Positions 1 to 10,022 of a stretch of DNA of 64,000 nt are shown here, piece by piece; the stretch's first letter is position 1; every line of letters starts with the position of its first letter. The translations under genes and the position numbers were made by a program. Source of the stretch: Erysipelotrichaceae bacterium (lineage in GTDB: Bacteria; Bacillota_I; Bacilli_A; Erysipelotrichales; Erysipelotrichaceae); NCBI GenBank assembly GCA_029974225.1, contig JARKSP010000008.1, positions 62,001 through 126,000 on the forward strand, read 5' to 3'. The notes under the pieces were generated by a model. The model was not told where the DNA came from and searched no databases. It saw nothing but the letters and a program-made list of their open reading frames with translations.

Positions 1-690
1 ATTGATATATTTGATGTTGTCATCATTCGCCAGGAAAGCTCCGATTGTATAAGCAGATGAACGGCGGGTAGCTTCGTCAATTAAATCCAGCAGGAAATCC
101 TTATGCATGACATATGTTTCTAAAGAGATGTTTTTAACGCTGGTAGAGCCATGACTGACTTTCATCAGCACTACTCTGTTGTTGATTAAGTCAAATTCCT
201 CACATCCGATGAAACGCTTGTGACCATCATCGACCTGTTTGTAGACCGCAGTTACATCAGCACCGGTTTTAATATGCTGTTCGACAACATCCTGATAATT
301 GATTCTGCAAATCATATAGCTAGGAGCGATAACCACATATTCCTGATTAGACTCCTTGATAAATGATGAGTACTGCTTTAATAAATTGATATCTGTAAAA
401 TATAGTTTATTTGTGATGTTTTTATCTGAATATAGAATCTGAAAAGAGCCACTCTTTGAGTTGATGTTATAATGTGAGCCAATTCCAATATGTTCAATCA
501 GTGATCTTGGTTTTTCTCTGACCAAAACCTTGATATGGTCCATTCCTGAATTAACCATATTACTTAAAACGAAGTCAACAATGCGATATCTTCCCAAGAA
601 AGACATTGCTGGAATTGAGCGGAAATTAGATAATCCTTCAATTCTCACTCTTTCATCTTCAAAATTAACAATACCTAAAATATCTTTCAT
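1..690 (-). CDS. glgD: Glucose-1-phosphate adenylyltransferase regulatory subunit GlgD (partial, runs off the left edge)
   Basis: Own minus-strand translation from ATG at 690: MKDILGIVNFEDERVRIEGLSNFRSIPAMSFLGRYRIVDFVLSNMVNSGMDHIKVLVREKPRSL..., typical of GlgD; absent from the ORF track because it is truncated. Confidence 0.9.
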   Translation of the reverse strand, partial: MKDILGIVNFEDERVRIEGLSNFRSIPAMSFLGRYRIVDFVLSNMVNSGMDHIKVLVREKPRSLIEHIGIGSHYNINSKSGSFQILYSDKNITNKLYFTDINLLKQYSSFIKESNQEYVVIAPSYMICRINYQDVVEQHIKTGADVTAVYKQVDDGHKRFIGCEEFDLINNRVVLMKVSHGSTSVKNISLETYVMHKDFLLDLIDEATRRSSAYTIGAFLANDDNIKYIN

Positions 691-691
691 C

Positions 692-1813
692 TTAATTTAC
701 CTCCCTTGAAGTGAATAACTCAATTTTGTCATCACTACCAACAACTTCATTTTCAAGGATTAGTTGTCTTTCTCCGACAATGCAGTTTTTAATTTTTGCA
801 CCTCTTTTAACTACTGATTCAGGCATAATTACTGAATTAATAACTTCTGCTCCTTTTTCAATTACTACATCTCTAAACAGGACACTGTTGACGACTGTAC
901 CATCAACAACACACCCCTGGTTAATGCTGCTTCCTTTTAAAGTTGCATTTGGTCCAATGAACTGAGGAGTGGTTGGAACATCTTCGCTATAGATTTTCCA
1001 GCTTTCATCATCCAATTTCAGCGGGTCACCTTGAGCCAGCAGGTCCATATGAGCCTGCCACAGAGAATCAACTGTTCCGACGTCTTTCCAATAACCGGCA
1101 AACGGATAAGCAAACAGACGTTTGCCTTCATTTAAGAGGTTAGGAATAATATTTTTACCGAAGTCATGAGCACTATCTTTTCTAGGACAGTTTTCTATCA
1201 ATGCGTTTTTAAGAACATCGAAATTGAAGATATAAATACCCAGACTAGCCAGGTTGTTTTTTGGTACCGGAGGTTTTACTTCAAACTCTTAAATACTATA
1301 ATCTTTATTAGTATTCATGATACCAAAACGAGTTGCTTCTTCAAATGTAACGGTCAATCCAGCGATTGTCAGATCCGCATTGTTTTCTTTATGGAAGTCC
1401 AGCATATGGTCATAATCCATTTTGTAGATGTGGTCCCCTGATAAAATCAGGACATATTCAGGGTTATACTGATCCATAAAGTCAAGATTCTGGTAAATAG
1501 CATCTGCTGTACCCATATAAAGGCTAAATCCGGTTACCTTTTCACGAGGGTTCAAAACAAACGTTCCTCTATCCCTGCCATCAAGTCCCCAATGCGATGC
1601 TTGAGAAACGTACGAATTCAGAATAATTGATTCGTACTGAGTTAAAACTCCAACATATCTAATTTTAGAGTTTGCGCAGTTGCTTAATGGGAAGTCTATT
1701 ATTCGGTACTTTCCACCAAAATGAACTGCCGGTTTAGCGGCTTTTTCGGTTAGTTCCATTAGACGGGTTCCTCTTCCACCTGCTAAAATCATTGCCAACA
1801 TTTCTGTTTTCAT
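692..1813 (-). pseudogene. glgC: Glucose-1-phosphate adenylyltransferase GlgC, interrupted by an in-frame TAA at 1289-1291
   Basis: ORFs 1289..1879 and 692..1201 are in the same frame; the translation reads ...[49 protein letters not shown]..., continuous GlgC sequence; ATG at 1813 with AAAGGATG upstream. Confidence 0.88.
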
Positions 1814-1885
1814 AATAACATCCTTTCTTAAAATTTTTATTAATAGATTGTTAATCTGTATATAACCATTATAAACCACAATTAA

Positions 1886-3094
1886 TTATTTAACAAAGCT
1901 ATTTCGCACTAAAGATACAAAGTGCAGCGAACCGGTTACAATAAGGGTCTTGTTTTTTGTAAGCGCATACCTGACAGCCTGTAAATAGTCATGGCAGACC
2001 AGCACATCCTGACCCTGAGCTAATTCTAAAGCTCCTGCCATCCGGTCACTTTCAAATTCGGTGACGATAACCTCACCCTTACTGATAAGTTTTTTCAGCA
2101 TCAGTCGGTAGTTTTTATCTTTCAGAGCTGAAAAGACAAAGATATAGTCTTCGTTCGGGTTTAGCGACGCCAGCAGTCCGTCGATACCGCTAACATTATG
2201 AGCTCCATCAAGAATTATTTTAGGTTCTTCACTTATTATTTCAAAGCGGCCCGGCCAGTTGGTCAAAAGCCCTTTTTTTATCTCTTCTTCTGTGACATCC
2301 AGAAGCTTCTCACTGTTTAACTGCCTTATTGTTTCAACAGCTAAAACCGCATTGTCTATCTGATAGAGGCCTGCTGTGGGAATAAAGTATTCTTTTCCTT
2401 TATATTCAAAACCTAAGCCCCCGCCTTCCGTTATTTCTTCTGCTTCAGCGGTAATAATCAGTCTGGTTTGCTTATCAGCGCTGATTTTGTTAAAAACATC
2501 AATTGCCTCCTTTTTCTTTTCAGCAGTGATCACTGGCGTCTTCTCCTTAATGATTCCTGCCTTTTCATAGGCAATCTTTGCAATTGTGTCTCCCAGAATC
2601 TGAGTGTGCTCTAAATCGATATTAGTAATAACACTGACCAGAGGATTAATGATATTGGTGGCATCAAGTCTGCCACCTAAACCAACTTCATAAACCGCAT
2701 AATCGACTTTATTATCCAGAAAGTAGTCGATGGAAATCAGCATGTCAATTTCAAACATTGTCAAATCCATTTTCTGCCACAGACTGTAATTTTCATTTAC
2801 CTTCCTTAAAAAGTAGTCTGCACTGATATTTTCATTGTTGATTCTTATTCTATCTAAATGTGTCATTAAATGCGGAGACGTAAAACTTCCGACTTTATAG
2901 CCGGCAGCCTGTAAGATGCTTCTTAAGTAATTAACCGTTGAGCCTTTACCATTGGTCCCGGCAACGTGAAGACATTTCAATCTGTTTTGAGGATTGTTTT
3001 TCTGTCTTACATAGTCAGAAAAATCCGAGAACTGATGCTCGCTTTTTTTTCTTTTAATAATCCAGTCGATTGCCTGCTCTACATTTTCAAACAT
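1886..3094 (-). CDS. folC: Folylpolyglutamate synthase / dihydrofolate synthase
   Basis: 402 aa; HVAGTNGKGSTVNYL P-loop, SFTSPHL, ILDGAHN motifs of FolC/Mur ligases. Confidence 0.93.
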   Translation of the reverse strand: MFENVEQAIDWIIKRKKSEHQFSDFSDYVRQKNNPQNRLKCLHVAGTNGKGSTVNYLRSILQAAGYKVGSFTSPHLMTHLDRIRINNENISADYFLRKVNENYSLWQKMDLTMFEIDMLISIDYFLDNKVDYAVYEVGLGGRLDATNIINPLVSVITNIDLEHTQILGDTIAKIAYEKAGIIKEKTPVITAEKKKEAIDVFNKISADKQTRLIITAEAEEITEGGGLGFEYKGKEYFIPTAGLYQIDNAVLAVETIRQLNSEKLLDVTEEEIKKGLLTNWPGRFEIISEEPKIILDGAHNVSGIDGLLASLNPNEDYIFVFSALKDKNYRLMLKKLISKGEVIVTEFESDRMAGALELAQGQDVLVCHDYLQAVRYALTKNKTLIVTGSLHFVSLVRNSFVK

Positions 3095-3095
3095 C

Positions 3096-3755
3096 TTACA
3101 TTGTCCAATCTATTGGCTGTAAACCGTTTTTAACTAAAAAATCATTGGCTTTAGAAAAGTGTCGGCAGCCCAAAAATCCTCGATGAGCACTTAGCGGAGA
3201 CGGATGAACGGTGGTTAAAACCAGATGTCTGGGATTATCCAACAGTTTCATCTTTTCTTTGGCATTATTACCCCACAAAAGGAAAACCATCGGCTGATCC
3301 TGCCTGTTTAAATGAGCAATAACATTGTCGGTAAAAATCTCCCAGCCTTTTCCCCTATGCGAATTGGCTTTTGACTGTTCCACTGTCAATACCGCATTGA
3401 GCAGCATTACTCCCTGGGTTGCCCATTTTACCAGATAGCCATTGTCAGACATTTTAACCTTTAAATCATCTTCAATTTCTTTATAGATATTCACCAGTGA
3501 TGGTGGCAGAGGGACATTTGGCTTAACCGCAAAAGCCATACCGCAGGCCTGATTTGGCTGATGATAGGGATCCTGTCCCAGTATTACCACTTTCACTTTA
3601 TCCAGATCGGTAAAATAGAACGACGAAAAGACCTCTACCTTTGGCGGATAGATGGTTTTATGCAGATATTCCTGTTTTAAAAAAGAGGACAACTTTTTAA
3701 AATAGTCCTGACTGAACTGCTCATTTAAAAAATCGTCCCAACTTTCATTTATCAT
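3096..3755 (-). CDS. ung: Uracil-DNA glycosylase
   Basis: 219 aa; GQDPYH, LLLNAVLTV and HPSPLSAHRGF motifs. Confidence 0.97.
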   Translation of the reverse strand: MINESWDDFLNEQFSQDYFKKLSSFLKQEYLHKTIYPPKVEVFSSFYFTDLDKVKVVILGQDPYHQPNQACGMAFAVKPNVPLPPSLVNIYKEIEDDLKVKMSDNGYLVKWATQGVMLLNAVLTVEQSKANSHRGKGWEIFTDNVIAHLNRQDQPMVFLLWGNNAKEKMKLLDNPRHLVLTTVHPSPLSAHRGFLGCRHFSKANDFLVKNGLQPIDWTM

Positions 3756-3756
3756 T

Positions 3757-5718
3757 TTACAGCTCCCTTAAAATTACGGTCGATATTCTTTTGACCAGCC
3801 ACTCTTTTTCAGCTATAAACTCCTGCCTGCCCCCATCATCAAGGATAACCTGTTTTGTTCCTCTGAAAGAATAGAGGAAGTCGTCCTGAGAAGGGTTGAT
3901 AATGAAGGTCAAATCCTGATATTTACCAATTATTATTCCCTCTTTTTCAGAATAGCTGACACTGGCTGAACCAAAATTGTATTTCTTTTTGATTTCAATC
4001 AGATTTTTGGTAAATCTGACGACATCATAATATTCTTCTTTTTGCCTGTGATTGATTTTGTTGACACTGTCTGGAGCATTATAGGTGTTTGGTATGCCGT
4101 TTTTGCTGCGGCAGAACTCCTGACCGGCATGCAGAAAACTTATTCCCCGGGACAGTAGGATACAGGAAATCAATAACTTCTGTCTTTGTATCCGCTCCCT
4201 GTGAGTCTCGTTGATGCAGCAGCGGTTAAGTTTATCAAAACAGGCCATATCGTCATGGCATTCAACATAGTTGATTGACTGAGATGGCTTAAAGAATCTT
4301 TTAGCCTTCATTACTTCAATGGCTTTTTTTGCCATCCAGATATTTCCGGTACCATAGCCGGTAGCACTGTAATCGAAGGAATTACCTTTAATAACATCTC
4401 TGAATTCATCATTAAAGAAGCTTATATTCTTTATCAGTCTGCTATTGCTGTAGTTGGCCATCTCTAATTGTTTTTCGCCGGTTTTCATAACCCAGCCTTC
4501 GCCATATAACATAACATCTTCTTTGATGCTTTTCAGGTTTTCTTCAATTTTCAGCATTGTTTCGATATCAATGAAACTCATCAGATCAAATCTGAAGCCA
4601 TCTACATCATATTGTTTAACAAAATATACCAGCGTATCGATTATATATTTGCGACACATTCTTAATCCGGTATCTAATTCAGCGCCACAGAATGAACCTT
4701 CATAAAATTTATTTTCCTTATCATATCTAAAGTAATAGTAAGGAACTATTTGGTTGAAACTGCTTCTAGAGGCATAATAGTGGTGATTGAAAACAACATC
4801 CAGAACCACTTTCATTTTCTTATGATGGATTGCCTCACACAGGTTCTTAAATTCATCTATCACCAGCAAAGGATTGGTCGGATCATAACAGTAACTGTTA
4901 TCTAAGGCCTGATATTGAACCGGGTCATAGCCCCAGTTGTAATAAATATCCTTGTGATAATCGTTAACACTGCCAAAATCATTGACTGGCAACAGCTGAA
5001 TATGGCTGATGCCCAGTTCGCTGATATAATCCAAATGTGGTATTAAGCCGTCAAAGGTGCCTGATTCACTGTAATCTCGGATACAGACTTCATAAATAAC
5101 CGGATCTTCAGTTATTTCCCGAACACTTGGCTCAGCTTTAATCAGATTGGCTACCACCGACTGTTTGCTGTTGGCGGTGCTGGCTTTTCCGTATGGATCA
5201 ATGGTTGTGTAGGTATTGCCGTTTACTGAAACAATGTAGTTGTAAAGACTGCCTGTTAAATCGCCGTTAAAAGCTAGAGAATAAACGCCGTTTACCTCAT
5301 TCCTGTTCATTTTAAAGTATTTATCGTTAATGCTTAAAATGACGTTATTAGCTGTTGGAGCCCATAATTTGAAAGTGGTTATCCCATTGATTACTACTGA
5401 ACCTAAATCATCGTCGTCATAATAATACTGCTGATTAAATCTTTCGGTTTTGACAATATAACGATAAACCAGCGGAGTCCTGTAGCCATTTATCCCCATT
5501 ACTTCGTAAGGCTGAGAAACAACTATATCAGCATCAAAAGAATACTTATATTCATAATAAGCATTCTTTTTTGTTTTACTAATTAAATTTAACGGGATTA
5601 TTAATTCATTTTTTATCAAATCAAATCTATTACACTCACCATCAAAGAAACTGATATCCATTTCAATTGTGATCAGCTTATAGTCGTCTAGATAGGCTCT
5701 GATAAAATAATCATTCAT
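3757..5718 (-). CDS. pulA: Type I pullulanase (GH13)
   Basis: 653 aa; YNWGYDP, DVVFNH, GFRFDLM, YVECHDD GH13 motifs. Confidence 0.93.
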   Translation of the reverse strand: MNDYFIRAYLDDYKLITIEMDISFFDGECNRFDLIKNELIIPLNLISKTKKNAYYEYKYSFDADIVVSQPYEVMGINGYRTPLVYRYIVKTERFNQQYYYDDDDLGSVVINGITTFKLWAPTANNVILSINDKYFKMNRNEVNGVYSLAFNGDLTGSLYNYIVSVNGNTYTTIDPYGKASTANSKQSVVANLIKAEPSVREITEDPVIYEVCIRDYSESGTFDGLIPHLDYISELGISHIQLLPVNDFGSVNDYHKDIYYNWGYDPVQYQALDNSYCYDPTNPLLVIDEFKNLCEAIHHKKMKVVLDVVFNHHYYASRSSFNQIVPYYYFRYDKENKFYEGSFCGAELDTGLRMCRKYIIDTLVYFVKQYDVDGFRFDLMSFIDIETMLKIEENLKSIKEDVMLYGEGWVMKTGEKQLEMANYSNSRLIKNISFFNDEFRDVIKGNSFDYSATGYGTGNIWMAKKAIEVMKAKRFFKPSQSINYVECHDDMACFDKLNRCCINETHRERIQRQKLLISCILLSRGISFLHAGQEFCRSKNGIPNTYNAPDSVNKINHRQKEEYYDVVRFTKNLIEIKKKYNFGSASVSYSEKEGIIIGKYQDLTFIINPSQDDFLYSFRGTKQVILDDGGRQEFIAEKEWLVKRISTVILREL

Positions 5719-8121
5719 CTAAAACTTGATCTCCTCTAAATGCCAAATGTCATTGTTATAGTCCCTGATTGTTCTATCAGATGAGAAATATGCACTATTA
5801 GCGATGTTAGCCAAACACTTTTTAGTGAATTCATTCCTATTATTCCGGTATAATTCATTAATTTTTCTTTGAGTTTCAATATAGGCTTTAAAGTCAGCCA
5901 GCAGGAAGAACTCATCATTGCTATACATGATTTCATCAAAGATGCTCTTGAATTCTTCAATGTTTATAGACCATGTGCCATCTACCAGTGAATCCATTAC
6001 TTTCTTGATTCTTGGGCAGCTGTGATAGTAGTCAAAAGCATTATATCCGGTATTTCTCAATACCCTTAACTCCTCAACTGTTTTACCAAAGATAAAGATA
6101 TTGTCATCACCGACACATTCTCTTATCTCCACATTAGCGCCATCCAGTGTGCCTAGGGTAATTGCGCCATTCATCATCAGTTTCATATTTCCGGTTCCGC
6201 TTGCTTCTTTACCTGCGGTTGAAATCTGCTCACTTACATCAGCGGCATTTAACAGAATTTCAGCAATACTTACACTGTAGTTAGGAATAAATACCACCTT
6301 GATGAATTTATTGACATCCGGATCACTGTTGATAATTCTCTGCAGCGTATTGATTAACTGAATAACCTTTTTAGCGAATACATAGCTTGGTGCTGCTTTG
6401 GCACTGAACAGGAAAGTTGTCGGATGCATCGTGAAATCAGGATTGCTCTTGATCTGCTGGTATAGATAAATGATATTCATACAGTTCAGCATCTGGCGTT
6501 TGTAGGCATGCAGACGTTTAGCCTGAACATCAAAGATACTGTGAGGATCTACATCTATGCCCATTGTCTTTTTAATATAATCAACCAGAATCTGTTTTCT
6601 TTGCAATTTAACCGCATTAAACTTATCTATAACTTCCTGATCTTCGATATGGTTTTTTAAATCTGCTATTTTTGTCAGGTCGGTCAGAAATTCATCACCT
6701 ATAGTTTCCCTCAGCAGGTTGGTCAGTTCCGGATTTGAATAATACAGCCATCTTCTAGGTGTAACACCATTGGTCTTATTATTGAATTTGTCAGGATATA
6801 GGCGATAGAAATCTTTCATCACATCATCTTTTAATATCTGTGAATGGATTTCTGCCACTCCATTAACCGAGAAGACTGTAGCATTAGCCATATTTGACAT
6901 ATGAACCATGCCCTTATTGATGATAGCTACTCTGCTGACCAATTCAAAATCATGCGTTTTGGCATAAACTTCTGCTCTGAAGCGGTTGTCGATTTCCTGA
7001 ATCAGAATGTATATTCTTGGGAGCAGTTTGTTAATCATTGTGACAGGCCATTTTTCCAAAGCCTCCTGCATGATAGTGTGGTTGGTATAAGCAACCGTTT
7101 TAGTAACAATACTCCAGGCGTGATCCCATTTATAGTGGAATTCATCCAGCATTATTCTCATCAGTTCAGGAATAATTAAAATTGGATGCGTATCGTTTAA
7201 CTGAATAACAACCTTTTCGTGTAAGTTATCCAGGGTTTTATAATTTTCATAATGACCTTTAATAATCGTCTGTAAACCCGCTGAAACGAAGAAATACTCC
7301 TGCTTGATTCTCAACATCCGGCCCGCCTCAGTTGAGTCATCTGGATAAACGTTTTGGCAGATCTTATTAACATCCTGAATATACTGAATAAAGTCCTGTC
7401 CGGCAGGAGCGTTATCGCTTGCTTCCGGTTTCCATAATCTCAGGGTATTGACGCACTTATTATTAGCGCCAATAATCGCCATATCATATGGTACAGCTCG
7501 AATGATTTCAGCATCAACATGTTTAACGTCCATAATTCCCTGAGGGTTCCAGAAAGTTTCTACGTGACCATAAAACTTTACCTCTACTGCGCTGTCTGAT
7601 TTTCTGACTTCCCAGGGGTTACCATATTTTAACCAGATATCAGGAACTTCTACCTGTTTGTCATTTTCAATTTTCTGTTTGAACAGACCATACTCATATC
7701 TGATAGTATTGCCATGGCCTGGCAAATTCAAGGTCGCAATTGAATCCAAGAAACAGGCTGCCAGTCTACCTAAGCCACCGTTTCCTAAGCCGGCGTCAGT
7801 TTCCAGTTCTTCGATTTCATTGATATCATAGCCCAGTTCAGCTAATCCTTCCTTAACAATGTCATAGATGCCCAGATTCATCAGGTTGCTTGTCAGAAGT
7901 CGTCCGATTAGAAATTCCATTGAAAAATAGAATAATTGTTTCTGCTGATTTTTGATTACCGCTTCCTTTGCTTCCTTCCAGTTTCTAGCGGCATAGTCTT
8001 TGACCATTTCGCCTAATACCAGATACCTCTCAGATGGTCGAGTATACTCGACCCCGTGCCCATACTTCTCAATAACTGTCTGACAGTATTGAGCTTTAAA
8101 TTCCTCTTTGTTATTAAACAT
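5719..8121 (-). CDS. glgP: Glycogen/starch phosphorylase
   Basis: ORF 5719..8166; likely start ATG 8121 after GGAGGG; EASGTGNMKLMMNGAITLGTLDGANVEI pyridoxal-phosphate region. Confidence 0.95.
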   Translation of the reverse strand: MFNNKEEFKAQYCQTVIEKYGHGVEYTRPSERYLVLGEMVKDYAARNWKEAKEAVIKNQQKQLFYFSMEFLIGRLLTSNLMNLGIYDIVKEGLAELGYDINEIEELETDAGLGNGGLGRLAACFLDSIATLNLPGHGNTIRYEYGLFKQKIENDKQVEVPDIWLKYGNPWEVRKSDSAVEVKFYGHVETFWNPQGIMDVKHVDAEIIRAVPYDMAIIGANNKCVNTLRLWKPEASDNAPAGQDFIQYIQDVNKICQNVYPDDSTEAGRMLRIKQEYFFVSAGLQTIIKGHYENYKTLDNLHEKVVIQLNDTHPILIIPELMRIMLDEFHYKWDHAWSIVTKTVAYTNHTIMQEALEKWPVTMINKLLPRIYILIQEIDNRFRAEVYAKTHDFELVSRVAIINKGMVHMSNMANATVFSVNGVAEIHSQILKDDVMKDFYRLYPDKFNNKTNGVTPRRWLYYSNPELTNLLRETIGDEFLTDLTKIADLKNHIEDQEVIDKFNAVKLQRKQILVDYIKKTMGIDVDPHSIFDVQAKRLHAYKRQMLNCMNIIYLYQQIKSNPDFTMHPTTFLFSAKAAPSYVFAKKVIQLINTLQRIINSDPDVNKFIKVVFIPNYSVSIAEILLNAADVSEQISTAGKEASGTGNMKLMMNGAITLGTLDGANVEIRECVGDDNIFIFGKTVEELRVLRNTGYNAFDYYHSCPRIKKVMDSLVDGTWSINIEEFKSIFDEIMYSNDEFFLLADFKAYIETQRKINELYRNNRNEFTKKCLANIANSAYFSSDRTIRDYNNDIWHLEEIKF

Positions 8122-9946
8122 TTTTCCCTCCATTATGTAATTTTGCCTCAAATATAATTGCCGCATATGGTGCGACGCGAATATTAAGTTTATATTTCAT
8201 ATTGTGTATTTTTCCTTTTTTCGCCTGAATCTTTTTGAAGTTACACATATTACATCCACCATAAATATCTTTTTCCGAATTCATGATTTCAGTGAAATAA
8301 CCGTAGGTAGGCACCCCTATTTCAAAGCTTTCATAAGCCACAGGTGCCATATTCAATACTACAACATAACATTTTTCGTCATCGAATCTGACATAGCTGT
8401 AAATTCTCTGATGATTATTATCAGCATCAATCCATTTGAATCCCTTATGGTCATAATCATATTTATAGAAAGCCGGATGAGCTTTATAGATCATGTTCAA
8501 ATCACGGCATAATCTTCTAAAACTGTCGTGAATTGGATATTTTAAAATAAACCAGTCTAACTCTTTTGCCTCATCAAACTCTCTGAAAGACGCAATTTCA
8601 TTGCCCATAAAGTTTAGTTTTTTGCCTGGATGAGTATACATATAGACCATAAGATTTCTGCACTGCCTGAATTTGTCCTCATAGCTACCCCACATCTTAT
8701 CAACTATTGTCTTTTTAGAGTGGACAACTTCATCATGAGAAAATGGACAGATAAATCTTTCCGAATAGAAATAAGCCATTGAGAAGTTTATAAGATTATG
8801 ATCATATTTTCTATATTCCGGATCCATTTCATAATACTTCAAGGTATCATTCATCCAGCCTAAATCCCATTTATAATCAAAACCTAAGCCTTCAACTTCA
8901 TTGCCTGTCACCTTTGGATAATCACTGCTATCTTCCGCTATGGTTATGACACCTGGGTAGTTTTGATGAATGTGATAATTGAAGCGTTTGATAAAACTGA
9001 TGGCTTCCTTATTTTCACCCAGCCCTTTATTTCCGTGGTAGTAAATAAGATTGCTCACCGCATCAACTCTAACGCCATCAATATGATATTTATCCAGCCA
9101 CAAGCAGACACTGCTTAACAGAAAACTTTTTACAATGTTTTTGGAAAAATCAAAATAATATGTTCCCCATTGACTTTCATTATGTTTTTTATTACTCGGT
9201 TCATAAAGCGGTGTCCCATCAAATCGGCCCAATCCAAAAGTATCCTTCAGGAAATGAACCAGCACAACGTCCATTATTACACCTATATTTGCCTGATGGC
9301 AGGCATCAATAAACATCATCAGCTGATATGGCGAACCATATCTGGAAGTGCATGAATGGTATCCGTATTGCTGATAACCCCAGGAAGCATCTAAAGAGTG
9401 CTCATTGAGCGGCAGAACTTCAATATGGGTATACCCCATTTCCAGAACATAAGGAATTACCACATCAATCATCTCATAATAGGTAAGCCATTTACCCTCA
9501 GAATTAAGCTTAAATCCACCTAGATGAAGCTCATAGATATTCATAGGTTTGTCAAAGCATTTGTCTCTGTTAGCCATCCAGTGCTGATCCTTCCAGGGAT
9601 AATCCAGAGAAACTACCTTATTACAGACTCCTGGCCGTAACTCATTGTAGAAACCATAAGGATCGGCCTTTTCAACCAGTTTTCCTTTTTTATCTTCTAT
9701 CACATACTTGTATCTGGCATATTCACCAACATTTTCCAGGAAGATTTCCCAAAAGCCTAAGTCTGATTTAAACATGAATGTTTCATTGGCGTTCCAGTTG
9801 TTGAAGTCACCAACCACTCTCACACTTTTAGCGTTTGGGGCATATACTCTAAAGATTGTTCCGTTTTCCTGCAGATGAGCGCCAAATATCTCATAACTTT
9901 TCATTCCGTAGCCATCATAAAAACTCTTAAGCTTATTCAAATCCAT
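8114..9946 (-). CDS. glgB: 1,4-alpha-glucan branching enzyme
   Basis: ORF 8114..9961; start ATG 9946 after GGAGGG; DVVLVHF, GVRVDAV, FSHDEVVH motifs; overlaps glgP start. Confidence 0.93.
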   Translation of the reverse strand: MDLNKLKSFYDGYGMKSYEIFGAHLQENGTIFRVYAPNAKSVRVVGDFNNWNANETFMFKSDLGFWEIFLENVGEYARYKYVIEDKKGKLVEKADPYGFYNELRPGVCNKVVSLDYPWKDQHWMANRDKCFDKPMNIYELHLGGFKLNSEGKWLTYYEMIDVVIPYVLEMGYTHIEVLPLNEHSLDASWGYQQYGYHSCTSRYGSPYQLMMFIDACHQANIGVIMDVVLVHFLKDTFGLGRFDGTPLYEPSNKKHNESQWGTYYFDFSKNIVKSFLLSSVCLWLDKYHIDGVRVDAVSNLIYYHGNKGLGENKEAISFIKRFNYHIHQNYPGVITIAEDSSDYPKVTGNEVEGLGFDYKWDLGWMNDTLKYYEMDPEYRKYDHNLINFSMAYFYSERFICPFSHDEVVHSKKTIVDKMWGSYEDKFRQCRNLMVYMYTHPGKKLNFMGNEIASFREFDEAKELDWFILKYPIHDSFRRLCRDLNMIYKAHPAFYKYDYDHKGFKWIDADNNHQRIYSYVRFDDEKCYVVVLNMAPVAYESFEIGVPTYGYFTEIMNSEKDIYGGCNMCNFKKIQAKKGKIHNMKYKLNIRVAPYAAIIFEAKLHNGGKNV

Positions 9947-10022
9947 ACGACAACCCTCCATTATGAATTGTACTACATTTTCTAAAAAAGTTATAGGGGT
10001 TTTTCATTCAATAGAATTTTTT

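Noticed and set aside
1166-1441. 91-aa plus-strand ORF across the glgC stop region
   Set aside because: Antisense to conserved GlgC sequence; no RBS or homology visible.
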